Shown in pieces: positions 1 through 8,237 of a stretch of 64,000 bases of DNA; the stretch's first letter is position 1, and each line of letters begins with the position of its first letter. Origin of the DNA: JBEHWX01 sp048498995 (GTDB lineage: Bacteria; Bacteroidota; Ignavibacteria; OLB7); the NCBI GenBank assembly GCA_048498995.1, contig JBEHWX010000010.1, forward strand, positions 1 to 64,000. Direction: 5' to 3'. Made by a program: the position numbers and the translations under genes. The notes under the pieces were generated by a model that saw nothing but the letters and a program-made list of their open reading frames with translations, was not told the origin of the DNA and did not search any database.

Positions 1-26
1 CGGCCGCTCCGCCCCGGGCTTGAACA

Positions 27-548
27 TCACTGATGGTCGCCGGCGGGGGCACCATCGAGGAGCGCGGTCAGCTCCTTTTCCAGCTTCTCCTCATCCCCCT
101 CCAGATAGCCGTCGTGCTTGGCGAAGAGGGTGCCATCGGCCTTGAAGATCAGCGTGAAGGGAACATCCGAGCCGTTGAGTGCCTGGAACAGATCCTTGTT
201 CGGATCGAGCAGCACCGGGAAGGTGTATCCCTTCGAGGAGATATAGGGAGCCACCTTGGCCATCGTCTTCGTGTTGTCGATCGACACGGCGACGTACTCG
301 AGCCCCTTCTCCTTCAGCTTATCGTAGAGCGGCTGCATCGCCTTCATCTCTTCCTTGCACGGCTTGCACCAGGTGGCCCAGAAGCTGACGACGGTGACCT
401 TGCCCTTGCCGATCGTGGCGACGGAGGTCTGCTCCCCGGATGGGGTCGAAAGCTGGGTCGAGAGCGCGGGGAGCGTCTGCGCGCCGGCGACCGAGGTCAG
501 CATGGCGCATCCGGCAAGCAGAGCGAACACGAACTGATAGCGTCTCAT
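27..548 (-). CDS. TlpA/ResA-like thiol-disulfide oxidoreductase, secreted
   Basis: 173-aa thioredoxin-fold protein of the TlpA/ResA family, which reduces or isomerises disulfides outside the cytoplasm. An N-terminal signal peptide (about residues 1-23, ending AGA-Q) precedes the redox site WCKPC (CKPC at residues 61-64), in a TlpA context (VVSFWATWCKPCKEEM). The VPFTLIF cis-proline strand lies further on, so the fold is complete. The start at MRRYQF is preferred over an in-frame ATG 16 codons upstream because AGGAG sits 6 nt before it and the signal peptide begins there. It is the only gene here suited to redox chemistry on the many Cys-patterned exported proteins, but that link is inference. 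Family assignment is firm; the specific substrate is unknown. Confidence 0.93.
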   Translation of the reverse strand: MRRYQFVFALLAGCAMLTSVAGAQTLPALSTQLSTPSGEQTSVATIGKGKVTVVSFWATWCKPCKEEMKAMQPLYDKLKEKGLEYVAVSIDNTKTMAKVAPYISSKGYTFPVLLDPNKDLFQALNGSDVPFTLIFKADGTLFAKHDGYLEGDEEKLEKELTALLDGAPAGDHQ

Positions 549-1468
549 CAATGCTCCTTGAATCGAACAATTGGTATTAGTGCGCCTAATGTACATACAA
601 CCGCTCTGAATCGCGATGGCATTCGAGGTTTAAAAAGGGGATCGATCGGGGCTCCGGACGTGGGATCGATTGTTCGGAAAGCCATCACCGGATTCCCATC
701 ACAATGAACAAGCAATCCTTCGTCGGCGGAAGGATCCGACCGGATGCCGCGCGTGCCGGATGAGCTACGGGGAGGATGATCCGCGGCAATTGCATCGCCG
801 CGCGAGGGGAAGGGATTCCGGGAGGAGAAGTGGCGGCGAGGCCATCGGGGCGTGCCCGTCCGGAATGGCGCCCGCCGGCGGTCGAGAGTCGATCCCGGCC
901 GGACCGATCCGCCGCGGGATGACGCGAGGGGGCGGGATACAACGGAAGACGGGTGCGGACCTTCCCCTGGACGAAATCGGGAAGTGACCGCACCCGCTCC
1001 GAAACAGAACCTTGCAGCGCTGGACCTCGACTCTACAATCGGCGAAGAGCGCTCAGCGGCCGTCCTCGGCACGCGCCAGCCAGTTGCTCAGGTTAGGAGT
1101 CAGCATCAGTGCCGCGCGTTGCGAACATTCTCCTCGACGATCGCGTGGAATGGGTGGACTGCCCATTCCGGGGGACCTCGTTGAGTCGCGTTGCAAGGGA
1201 TCCGGCTCCCTTGGTGGTTCGGGAGCAATCGTCGGCAGCGCATTCACTCCCCGCATCCCACCGTCGATGCGAGGCTGGACCGACCGATGATTCCGTCGAC
1301 GCGCAAGGATCGCTCCCACGCGTCGGGACCTCGAAATCACCCGTCAATGACGCCTACTGCCCTGTTTGTCGGAAATCGCTTCTTTTCAGAAGCCGCTTCT
1401 CATCGGAAGCCGCTTCTCATCGGAAGCCGCTTCTCATCGGAAGCCGCTTCTCATCGGAAGCCGCCGTT
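549..1468. other. Long stretch without a convincing gene
   Basis: About 920 bases between the TlpA start and the small ORF at 1469-1645. Open frames exist on both strands but are Arg/Ser/Pro-rich, lack ribosome sites and look like chance frames in GC-rich DNA. A short perfect hairpin (7-bp arms, 7-nt loop) lies at 715-735. The stretch holds the TlpA promoter and, at its right end, the 17-bp tandem repeat at 1391-1463. Confidence 0.5.
1391..1463. repeat. 17-bp tandem repeat, four copies plus a partial fifth
   Basis: The unit agccgcttctcatcgga starts at 1391, 1408, 1425 and 1442, with a truncated fifth copy at 1459. Each unit carries an 11-bp inverted repeat (gaagc-c-gcttc), so every copy can form a small hairpin. 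The array ends immediately 3' of the stop of the small minus-strand ORF at 1469-1645. The unit is too short and spacer-free to be CRISPR. A variable-number repeat or a transcript-end structure is possible. Confidence 0.9.
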
Positions 1469-1645
1469 TCACCAGAAGCAGAGAAGACGAGTCTGCGCGC
1501 GGCCGCCGCTCGACAGCTCGGAGACCGGCTGAACCATCGTGTGCGCGGACTTCGCCAGGGACATCGTGCCCGACTTCTCCTTCTTCGCCTGCTTGGTGCT
1601 CGTGCTCTGAGACTTCGCGGCGCTGTTGACGTTCTGCTTTGTCAT
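1469..1645 (-). CDS. Small basic hypothetical protein, 58 aa
   Basis: This 58-codon frame begins MTKQNVNSAAKSQSTSTKQA and ends LLCFW. The support is a clean GAGGAG Shine-Dalgarno 8-9 nt before the ATG and a Lys/Ser/Thr/Ala-rich, hydrophilic N-terminal half that does not look like a random GC-rich frame. It has no transmembrane segment, signal peptide or recognised domain. The first half resembles disordered nucleic-acid-binding tails; the second half has no clear resemblance. The gene stands alone, with the 17-bp repeat array directly behind its stop codon. A chance frame with a fortuitous ribosome site cannot be excluded. Confidence 0.5.
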   Translation of the reverse strand: MTKQNVNSAAKSQSTSTKQAKKEKSGTMSLAKSAHTMVQPVSELSSGGRAQTRLLCFW

Positions 1646-1713
1646 GGTGAAGACTCCTCAGAAGTATTGTCTCTAATGCTCAAAGTTGATCGAATTCTCT
1701 CGGACCTCGCCTG

Positions 1714-1770
1714 AGTGGCGGCACGGGGTAGTATACACCTGGTGTACTAGGGACCTCCCGTGCCGCCACT
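1714..1770. terminator. Long perfect hairpin, terminator-like
   Basis: A perfect 14-bp inverted repeat (agtggcggcacggg at 1714-1727, its complement at 1757-1770) encloses a second near-perfect dyad (tagtatacacc / ggtgtacta). It lies just behind the stop of the minus-strand gene at 1794-2312, the normal place for a terminator. It has no T-tract, so it may instead be a processing or 3'-protecting structure, or a transposable palindrome. Confidence 0.5.
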
Positions 1771-1793
1771 TTCGCGTCAATGGGGACACAATC

Positions 1794-2312
1794 TCAATGA
1801 ACGACGGCAACCATGCCGCCTCCGACGGCAGCGCCGCCGATTGTGATTCTGAAATAGTAGGTCCCGTCTCGGAGACCCGACACATCGACGCTGGTGGTGT
1901 GCGCACCCGCCGGTTGTGTCCCCGCGCTCAGGCGTGTTACCTCTCCCCCGCCCATATCGAACAATGACAGGGTGACCTCTCCTGAAACTTGCGTCGTGTA
2001 GTTGATCGCGGCGTAGCTGGTCGCGGGATTCGGATACGCGACCGCCGTTCCACGGCTGGAGCTGAACACTCCGCGGCCAACCGCCAGATTCGTCATTCCC
2101 GTTCCTTCCACCGTCTGCCACGTGCTTCCGCCGTCTCGGCTGACGAGCTGCCGCCCATCCTCGCACTGCAGCGTCAGGATCATGGGGCTGGCATTGGAAC
2201 CAGAGCTCGCGGGCGGCTTCGTCGGCTCGGTCTGGGCGGCAGCGCGATTCGTCAGCGCGCCAAGCGCCAGAAGGCACGTGAGCGACATGGCCCGGATTAT
2301 CCGGCTGTTCAT
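1794..2312 (-). CDS. Small secreted protein with T9SS type-A sorting domain
   Basis: 172-aa exported protein. The signal peptide (hydrophobic SLTCLLALGALTNRAAA) is followed by a short domain containing SRDGGSTWQTVEG, the Asp-box/BNR-like S-x-D-x-G-x-x-W motif of sialidase-type beta-propellers. About 85 C-terminal residues (AYPNPATSYAAINY ... DGTYYFRI) form a typical T9SS sorting domain. The start at MNSRII is preferred to one 10 codons upstream because GTGAGGT lies 5 nt before it. With one Asp-box the functional part is only a fragment of a propeller. The cargo is probably displayed on or released from the outer surface; its biochemical role is unknown. Confidence 0.85.
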   Translation of the reverse strand: MNSRIIRAMSLTCLLALGALTNRAAAQTEPTKPPASSGSNASPMILTLQCEDGRQLVSRDGGSTWQTVEGTGMTNLAVGRGVFSSSRGTAVAYPNPATSYAAINYTTQVSGEVTLSLFDMGGGEVTRLSAGTQPAGAHTTSVDVSGLRDGTYYFRITIGGAAVGGGMVAVVH

Positions 2313-2851
2313 AACTGACCTCACAACAGATATCGGTTTCAAAGTCTATGAGTTCGTCGTCGTATCGACATCGAGTCGGTACAGCCGTCACCGTGGAATC
2401 GGCCGATGCGGAACCGGCGGAGGCATTCCAGGGAAGCAGCCAACATCCGTCATTTCATGCCTCGGGCGGGAGCAGCCAGCCGGCCGGCTGGCCGCTCCTC
2501 CGAGAGCTCATTTCCCGATCTGTGAAGCCATAGCGGGTATCCCTCGAGTCTTGACCTCGGGCGCCCCTCCCATTCCCGTGAGAATTCCCGGCGGGAACTC
2601 CCATTGGGCATCCATGCGCCGTGGAGCGTGCGCATGCGAAGCATGCGCGTGCCACGGAAACATCTGGATCATATGAGCTGATGCCTGCCGCGGGAGCCGC
2701 CGCGCGATGGATGGGCGTTTTCGCGCCGCATGAATCGCCAGGCTGGCTTGGGAGCCACCGCGCCGCATCGGAGTTGCCACGCGCCGCGCTTGGCGGCCAT
2801 GCGTTGCCAGGGGTGCCTAAGAGTCGAGCGGATGCGTCCGCCGGCGCTTCA
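2313..2851. other. Intergenic stretch with two large palindromes
   Basis: No supported gene. A hairpin at 2469-2498 has 15-bp arms with one mismatch around an 18-bp perfect palindrome (gccagccggccggctggc). A second imperfect hairpin at 2619-2657 pairs ccgtgg..gcgcatgc with gcatgcgc..ccacgg around gaa. Both lie behind the Cys-rich gene at 2852-3448 and in front of the T9SS cargo at 1794-2312, so either could end the first transcript or act as a control element for the second. Confidence 0.55.
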
Positions 2852-3448
2852 TTACGGGCAGGTAGGCTGGCACACCCCGTTCGCGTCGGGGCTGCACACC
2901 ACATGGGTGCCCGTTACGATCTGCGTGATCTGCGGCGACGAGGGTCCACTCGGGCAGCAGTAGATGTAGGAGCGGGAGCAATAATCCAACGGCGAGCATG
3001 CCGTGAATGTCGTGTTCACGCCGCTTCCGAGCCGATGTACGCATGATTCCTGAACCACGTGTACGGTATCGCTCCCGGGGCAGCTCGGCAGGCATGGGGT
3101 ATATCCTGAAAAAATCCCCTTGGCAACCACGCCCTTGCCGAACATGTCAAAAATCGAAATCGTCGAGAGACCGTTAATTATGCTGTCGTTGCCATAAAAC
3201 CGAACCGATGCGAGATTGACAACGTAATCGATCGTGCTACCGCCAGTTTTGACGTCGAAGATCCAAAACTCCGCGGCCCCCTTCGTTTCGTAATTCGGGT
3301 CTCCCGTCTGGAGACCGATCGTAACCTGTGTTGAACCCAGAAACACCGCGTTTGGGTTCGTCGGATGAGTCGGCGCAACCTGTGCGCGTAACGGAACGTG
3401 CAAACAAAAAAGTAGAGACAGCGCAAATGCGCAGATCAACTCTTTCAT
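2852..3448 (-). CDS. Secreted Cys-rich protein of unknown function
   Basis: 198-aa protein with a clear signal peptide (MKELICAFALSLLFCLHVPLRAQ) and GGGAG before the ATG. The first half is a beta-rich domain (VFLGSTQVTIGLQTGDPNYETKGAAEFWIFD). The last 80 or so residues carry ten cysteines, many paired (CLPSC, YCC, final CQPTCP), suggesting a disulfide-stabilised module or metal site. It has no T9SS tail, unlike most exported neighbours. The coding DNA is visibly AT-richer than the rest of the window (especially 3100-3450), which hints at horizontal origin. No family recognised. Confidence 0.75.
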   Translation of the reverse strand: MKELICAFALSLLFCLHVPLRAQVAPTHPTNPNAVFLGSTQVTIGLQTGDPNYETKGAAEFWIFDVKTGGSTIDYVVNLASVRFYGNDSIINGLSTISIFDMFGKGVVAKGIFSGYTPCLPSCPGSDTVHVVQESCVHRLGSGVNTTFTACSPLDYCSRSYIYCCPSGPSSPQITQIVTGTHVVCSPDANGVCQPTCP

Positions 3449-3589
3449 TTAATCTCCCGGCTAGAGTTATGAAAGGTGTAATTGCGTTGAGCTGGTGCAA
3501 AATTGCGCAAGTTTGGCGCCGTGCCACAATTACATGTTCATGTATATCTGCGGCGCCACCGGCGAGGGGAATTGCTCGGCGTGATCGGT

Positions 3590-5089
3590 TTAGAAGGTCA
3601 GGGAGGGGGTGAAGTACTTCGCGAACAGCTCGGTGTAGCTGTGGGTGCCGGTCTTCCGGTAAATGGATGTTACGTACTTGCGGACGGTGTCGATCGACAC
3701 GTACAGACGCTCGGCGATCTGATCGTAGGTGTGGCCGAAGAGCTGGAGGATCACCACCTGCCGCTCCCGCTCGGTCAGCCCGGCCTCCTCGAGCATGAAC
3801 GCTAGCGCCTCGTTGAACGCCACGTCCACCGTGAACGAATACTTGTGGCGGGCCACGACGTCCGACATGATGAAGATCAGGAAGGGCTTCATCGCCTCGA
3901 TCGTGTTGACCGTGCGCGCCGAGATCGGCGGATGCACGCGCTCGCGCCAGAGGAATATAGCCCCGAGGAAGGCGTTCTTGACCAGGTAGAACTCGAAAAT
4001 TGTCGGGCGGTAGTAGGTCTCGAACGGAAAGTTCTGGTGACGAAGGCTGTCGAGCAGCTCTTCGACCGGCGACTCCCCTGGCTTCCGCTCCGCCACGACG
4101 ATCGTGTTCCCCCGCAGCGGGCCATTCTGCCGAACCTGCGTCACCGAAATATCCCGACGATACGTCTCCGGGTTCCGGAGATCGCAGTCGATGTTGACCA
4201 CGATCGATATCCTGTCGACATCTCCGAGAAAGGTCTGCAGGCTCTGCTTGAACCCGGGAATCCAGTCCTTCACCTCGTGGGTGGTGGGAATCGTGTTCAG
4301 AAAGCGGATCACGAACTCCGGAATCAGCAGCTCCTCATCCCCCGCGGGCATCCCCGGCTCCCGATCCTCGCCGACATGTCCGCTTCCGGCGCCCGGCATG
4401 CTCACCGGTTTTCCTCCCGACATCCCGCCAGGAATCCCCACCGACATCCCACCCGGCAACGCGCCGGACTGCGCGCCGTTGAGCTGCGCGCCGTGATGAT
4501 GGCCGCCCGCGGCCTGCGCTCCGTTCCGTGTCCCGTTCTGCGTCGCGCCGTTGAGAGGCACGGCCGCTCCGTTTGCCATCTCTCCATGCGCCACGGAATC
4601 CCCCGTCGGCGCGGCGGCGGGCCTGCCGTGCGGTTCCGGCTCCTCGACCGGATTGTGCGCGCCGCCACGCTCCATGCCGACCTTCGCCCTGAGAAGGTAC
4701 TGAACGCCGGCGCGGCTGTATTCCACCCCGTAGCGCTCCCTCAGCCACGCCTGCAGCGTCCGGATATCCCGCACGCCCTCGCGCAGCACTTTCCTCCGGA
4801 GCGCCTCCACCCCCTCATCGCTCAGCCTCGCCGGCTTCCGTCCGCCGCTCTTCCGAACATCGACCGCGCCACCGACGCCGCCCAGCTTGTAGGCGCGCCA
4901 CCAGCGCTGCACCGTCGGCTCCGAGCGGCCGAGAACTTTCGCCGCCTCGGCGTGCGTATATCCGGGGTTCTCCTTCAGGATGCGGAGGAACGTGATCCGC
5001 TCGGCCTCCGGCTTGCCGCCATATTCGGCCTCGAGCTTCTTCAACTCCTCGAGCGTTTCGGAGATATGTTCGGTACGCTTGCGTGGCAT
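3590..5089 (-). CDS. Transcriptional regulator: transposase-type HTH + linker + sensor-like domain + LuxR HTH
   Basis: 499-aa protein. Residues about 30-72 are a helix-turn-helix like those of IS630-type transposases (YTHAEAAKVLGRSEPTVQRWWRAYKLGG). Residues about 88-137 match the winged-helix part of that family (ARLSDEGVEALRRKVL ... RYGVEYSRAGVQYLL). A low-complexity Gly/Met/Asn-rich linker follows (about 140-250). Then comes an unrecognised alpha/beta region (about 250-430, possibly GAF-like), and a complete LuxR/GerE-type HTH ends the protein (AGLTERERQVVILQLFGHTYDQIAERLYVSIDTVRKYV, about 436-499). The DDE catalytic domain of a transposase is absent. Two different DNA-binding domains in one chain suggest a domesticated regulator that bridges sites. 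A dyad about 50 bp upstream (5139-5169) may be its own operator. Confidence 0.85.
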   Translation of the reverse strand: MPRKRTEHISETLEELKKLEAEYGGKPEAERITFLRILKENPGYTHAEAAKVLGRSEPTVQRWWRAYKLGGVGGAVDVRKSGGRKPARLSDEGVEALRRKVLREGVRDIRTLQAWLRERYGVEYSRAGVQYLLRAKVGMERGGAHNPVEEPEPHGRPAAAPTGDSVAHGEMANGAAVPLNGATQNGTRNGAQAAGGHHHGAQLNGAQSGALPGGMSVGIPGGMSGGKPVSMPGAGSGHVGEDREPGMPAGDEELLIPEFVIRFLNTIPTTHEVKDWIPGFKQSLQTFLGDVDRISIVVNIDCDLRNPETYRRDISVTQVRQNGPLRGNTIVVAERKPGESPVEELLDSLRHQNFPFETYYRPTIFEFYLVKNAFLGAIFLWRERVHPPISARTVNTIEAMKPFLIFIMSDVVARHKYSFTVDVAFNEALAFMLEEAGLTERERQVVILQLFGHTYDQIAERLYVSIDTVRKYVTSIYRKTGTHSYTELFAKYFTPSLTF

Positions 5090-5138
5090 GCTTCCAGAGT
5101 CGGGTTCAGGTGCCGGCCAATATCGGAAATGTTTCCAT

Positions 5139-5169
5139 CATAATTAACTAACAAAGCAGGTTGATTATG
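5139..5169. promoter_or_regulatory. Dyad upstream of the two-HTH regulator
   Basis: The arms cataattaac (5139-5148) and gttgattatg (5160-5169) are inverted repeats with one mismatch and an 11-nt spacer. A smaller dyad, ggaaa-tg-tttcc, sits at 5125-5136. Both lie 36-80 bp before the start at 5089 in an AT-rich patch, the usual position for promoter and operator. Autoregulation is inference. Confidence 0.4.
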
Positions 5170-5428
5170 ATCGGAATCTGCTCCAACCCGCGTCGGAGCA
5201 CGTCTCGTTACGATCCTCCGCCGCATTTCAGGCGCTTCGGACTCCCGTGATCGCCGCCGCGATGCCGCCCGGAAGGGCGATCGACCGTCGTTCCCGGCCC
5301 GCCCTTGCAACTCGTCACAACCGCGCTCGCCATTATGCCACCGTCGAGCGGGTGATGACCCGATCAACGGCCTTCCAACAGCGGTCCGGCCTGGTGGGGC
5401 ACCGGTCCGGATCACTCGCGCGCGAGAC
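5170..5428. other. Rest of the intergenic region between receptor end and regulator start
   Basis: Non-coding by appearance. It should hold the transcript end of the TonB receptor gene (stop at 5429) and distal control DNA for the regulator. No convincing terminator hairpin with T-tract and no small gene was found. Confidence 0.4.
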
Positions 5429-8020
5429 TCAGAACGTGACGCTGACGCCGATGGTCGGCAGAATCGGAAGCATGTTCACCTCCCGCTCCTTCAGCGTCAC
5501 GGTATCGTGGTCCACCGTGTAGCTCCGCGACAGCACGTTCTTGTGGTTGTAGACATTGATGATGTCCAGATAGAGCGACCACTTGAGATCCCACCAGTCG
5601 GCGTAGAACGTGCCGCGCACATCGAGGCGATGATAGGCCGGAAGCCGCGCGGAGTTGATATTCTCCACACCCCCCCGATCGATGCTGAAGAGCGTTTCGC
5701 CGAACACGTTCGTCGCGATCCTCGGCTTGGTGACGCCGCCGGCATCGGTGGTCGCGACCACCACCGGACCGAATCCGAGCGGTGGCGTATAGGGGAAACC
5801 GCTCCCGAACTGGAAGTTCGCGCCGAGCTCCAGCCAGCTCGTCGCGCGATAATTGGCCACCAGATTGATCGTGTGGCGCTGATCGAAATTGAAGGGGAAC
5901 GTGACCCCGTCGCGATACCGGTTGGCCCAGGCCAGGGAGTAGCCGAGCCATCCGCTGAAGCGATCCTCCGGCGAGGTGGCGAGCTTCGTCAGCAGGAACT
6001 CCAGTCCGTAGGCCGCGCCGGTGGCGCCGTTGACCGGAATCGCCGTGAGCGAATCCCCCACCACTTCCTCGGGCGTCGTCCATCCGAACGGATATTTCGG
6101 ATCGTAGCCGTCGCGCCGCTGGCTCTGGTAGCGTCGACCGGTGAGCTTCTGCTGCACGATCAGATCGGCGAAGCTCTTGTAATACCCCTCCAGCTTCACC
6201 TGCCACTCCGGCGTCAGCATCCGCTCCAGGCCGAGCACGTAATGCGTGGCCCGCTCGGCGCGCAGGTTCGCGATCTCCGGCGACGTCAGGTCGAAGAACG
6301 CGTTGCCGTCCAGGAGCTTCTCGTAGCCGGGCGACTGGTAATAGACGCCGTACGCGGCGCGCAGCGTCGTGATCGGATCGATCGCGTAGGAGGCACTGAT
6401 TCGCGGGGAGAAGTATGCTCTGTCGATGATCTTGTAGTAATCGAACCGCCCGCCGGCCTGGAGAAAGAAGCGGTCGCCGAAGGAGATCCGATCCTGCGCG
6501 AAGGCGTTCGCGCGGAAATAGTCGATCACCGAGGCCACGCTGTCCAGAATCGTCGAGCGTCCCTGCGCGCGCCGGATGGCCCGGAGCAGCGAGTCCGGCT
6601 TGGCGGAGAACTCGACCGTGGTTCTGATCAGGTCCACGCCGGCGCCGGCCTCCAGCAGGTGCGCGCCGAGCTGCGCGCTCGTCTCGTTCCGGAGCGTGTA
6701 CTTCCGGAAATTGAAGGCCGCGTTCCCGTCATTGATGCCGAGCGCGGGGGGATTATCGGGGTCGATACCGCGCGCGCGGAGCGAATCCTGGATATCCGAG
6801 GGGAGCCCCTTCAACCGCTTGATCACGCTGTCGCGCGACAGATCTCCGTAGAGGAGCGATCCGCCCCCCTCGCCGCCGAACTGCGTCTCCCCACGGTTCT
6901 CGTACCAGCTCAGAATGGTCTTGGAGAGAACGCTCGGCGTCGGGGTGAACCGCCAGGCGAGGCCCGCCAGGGAGTTGTAGGATCGGTCGGTGACGCTGAT
7001 CGAGTCGATGCGCTCGCGATCGGCCGCCGACACGATCTGCGTCCCGTCGCGGCTGGTGAGGGCGTTGATCACGAAGCTGTGGTTCTCCCACGGGCGGATG
7101 ATCGCCTTGAACTGGAGATCGCGGAAGTTGGGGAGCGCCACGTCGCCGTCGAGCAGCTTCGCGGACTTGGCGATCGGGCCGAGGATCAGGTCGTAGTAGG
7201 TGCGGCGTCCGGAGAGGAGCCAGCCGCCATTGAGCGCATCAGGCAGGCGCCCTTCCAGCACCAGGTTGGCGTTGGAGAGGGAGAGGTTCAGCTTCCCCTC
7301 GATCGGGCTGCGCGCTGTTCCTTCCCTGTTGGTCACGTCGAGCACCGCCGAGAGACGGTCGCCGTACTTGGCCGGGAATCCGCCGGTCATCAGGGTGATG
7401 TCGCTGATGGTCTCGGGGTTGAACATCGAGACGAATCCGTAGAGGCGGTAGGGATTGAACACCTCGATGTCGTCCAGGACGATCAGGTTCTGATCGGGGC
7501 CGGACCCGCGCACCACGAGCTGCGCGGTGAAATCGTTCGGCGCCACCACGCCCGGCATCGAGCGGAGCGAGCGCATCACATCCTCGGCGGCGCCCGGCAG
7601 ATACTTCGCCTCGCGCGGGTCGATCTTGGTGATGCTGGTGCGGGTGTCGCTGGCCTCGCGCCGCTTGCCGTCGGCCTTCACGGTTACCCCCTCCAGCTCG
7701 ATCGAGGATTCGCGGAGGGTGATCTCGACGTGCGCGCGCTTGCCGTCACCGACCTCCACGTCCCCTTTCCATCCCTCGTAGCCGAGGAGACGACCGAGCA
7801 CGGTACGCCGTCCGGCGGGAACGCCGCGCACCACGAAGGTGCCATCGGCGCGGGTGAGCGCGCCGAGCTTGGTTCCCTCCACGGTCACCGTGGCGCTCTG
7901 CAGCGGATGCCCCGAGGCATCCCGCACGCGCCCCTCGATCTCTCCCGTCTGCGCCTGAAGCCGCGCGCCGGCAAGGAACAACAGGGGGAGCAACACCCAT
8001 CGGATCGATCGCACACTCAT
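5429..8020 (-). CDS. TonB-dependent outer-membrane receptor (SusC/FecA-like)
   Basis: 863-aa outer-membrane receptor. A signal peptide (MSVRSIRWVLLPLLFLAGARLQAQ) precedes a carboxypeptidase-regulatory-like beta-sandwich (GEIEGRVRDASGHPLQSATV ... GTFVVRGVPAGRRTV, about 25-105). The plug follows (VMRSLRSMPGVVAPNDFTAQLVVRGSGPDQNLIVLDDIEVFNP, about 150-260), then a 22-strand barrel ending in the classic terminal Phe (GVSVTF). The start is placed at the signal peptide; 37 upstream in-frame codons lack coding character. No adjacent SusD-like lipoprotein is present, so it is better described as a general TonB receptor than a Sus pair. The substrate cannot be read from sequence. Confidence 0.93.
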   Translation of the reverse strand: MSVRSIRWVLLPLLFLAGARLQAQTGEIEGRVRDASGHPLQSATVTVEGTKLGALTRADGTFVVRGVPAGRRTVLGRLLGYEGWKGDVEVGDGKRAHVEITLRESSIELEGVTVKADGKRREASDTRTSITKIDPREAKYLPGAAEDVMRSLRSMPGVVAPNDFTAQLVVRGSGPDQNLIVLDDIEVFNPYRLYGFVSMFNPETISDITLMTGGFPAKYGDRLSAVLDVTNREGTARSPIEGKLNLSLSNANLVLEGRLPDALNGGWLLSGRRTYYDLILGPIAKSAKLLDGDVALPNFRDLQFKAIIRPWENHSFVINALTSRDGTQIVSAADRERIDSISVTDRSYNSLAGLAWRFTPTPSVLSKTILSWYENRGETQFGGEGGGSLLYGDLSRDSVIKRLKGLPSDIQDSLRARGIDPDNPPALGINDGNAAFNFRKYTLRNETSAQLGAHLLEAGAGVDLIRTTVEFSAKPDSLLRAIRRAQGRSTILDSVASVIDYFRANAFAQDRISFGDRFFLQAGGRFDYYKIIDRAYFSPRISASYAIDPITTLRAAYGVYYQSPGYEKLLDGNAFFDLTSPEIANLRAERATHYVLGLERMLTPEWQVKLEGYYKSFADLIVQQKLTGRRYQSQRRDGYDPKYPFGWTTPEEVVGDSLTAIPVNGATGAAYGLEFLLTKLATSPEDRFSGWLGYSLAWANRYRDGVTFPFNFDQRHTINLVANYRATSWLELGANFQFGSGFPYTPPLGFGPVVVATTDAGGVTKPRIATNVFGETLFSIDRGGVENINSARLPAYHRLDVRGTFYADWWDLKWSLYLDIINVYNHKNVLSRSYTVDHDTVTLKEREVNMLPILPTIGVSVTF

Positions 8021-8176
8021 ATCCGGTTCGTTCTCGATACTCGTGAATATCTGGCCGTCGACGCTGCGGTGACGAACGATGGCCGTCCTCATTTCCCGCT
8101 CGCGTCGCGCTCCGTCTCTAACAGTCGACACGTCGAAGAAGTTGCACGATACGGCATTCCGTTACCGATGGAAATG

Positions 8177-8211
8177 ACGACGGGCGGCACCTCGCGGCGG
8201 CCGCCCGTCGT
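8177..8211 (-). terminator. Rho-independent-like terminator
   Basis: A perfect 12-bp stem (acgacgggcggc / gccgcccgtcgt) with an 11-nt loop lies 27 bp behind the stop of the minus-strand gene at 8238-9098. On the minus strand the stem is followed by catttcc, a weak T-run. Confidence 0.6.
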
Positions 8212-8237
8212 TCCCTGCAATCGATTGCTCGCCTCGA

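Noticed and set aside
548..1072. 174-codon minus-strand frame upstream of the TlpA gene
   Set aside because: Ser/Arg/Pro-rich, overlaps the TlpA promoter region, no ribosome site, no recognisable features.
1391..1463. CRISPR array
   Set aside because: 17-bp units follow each other with no spacers, and there are no cas genes in the window.
3590..5089. Insertion-sequence transposase
   Set aside because: The N-terminal HTH is transposase-like, but the DDE domain is absent, the C-terminus is a LuxR HTH, and no flanking inverted repeats were found.
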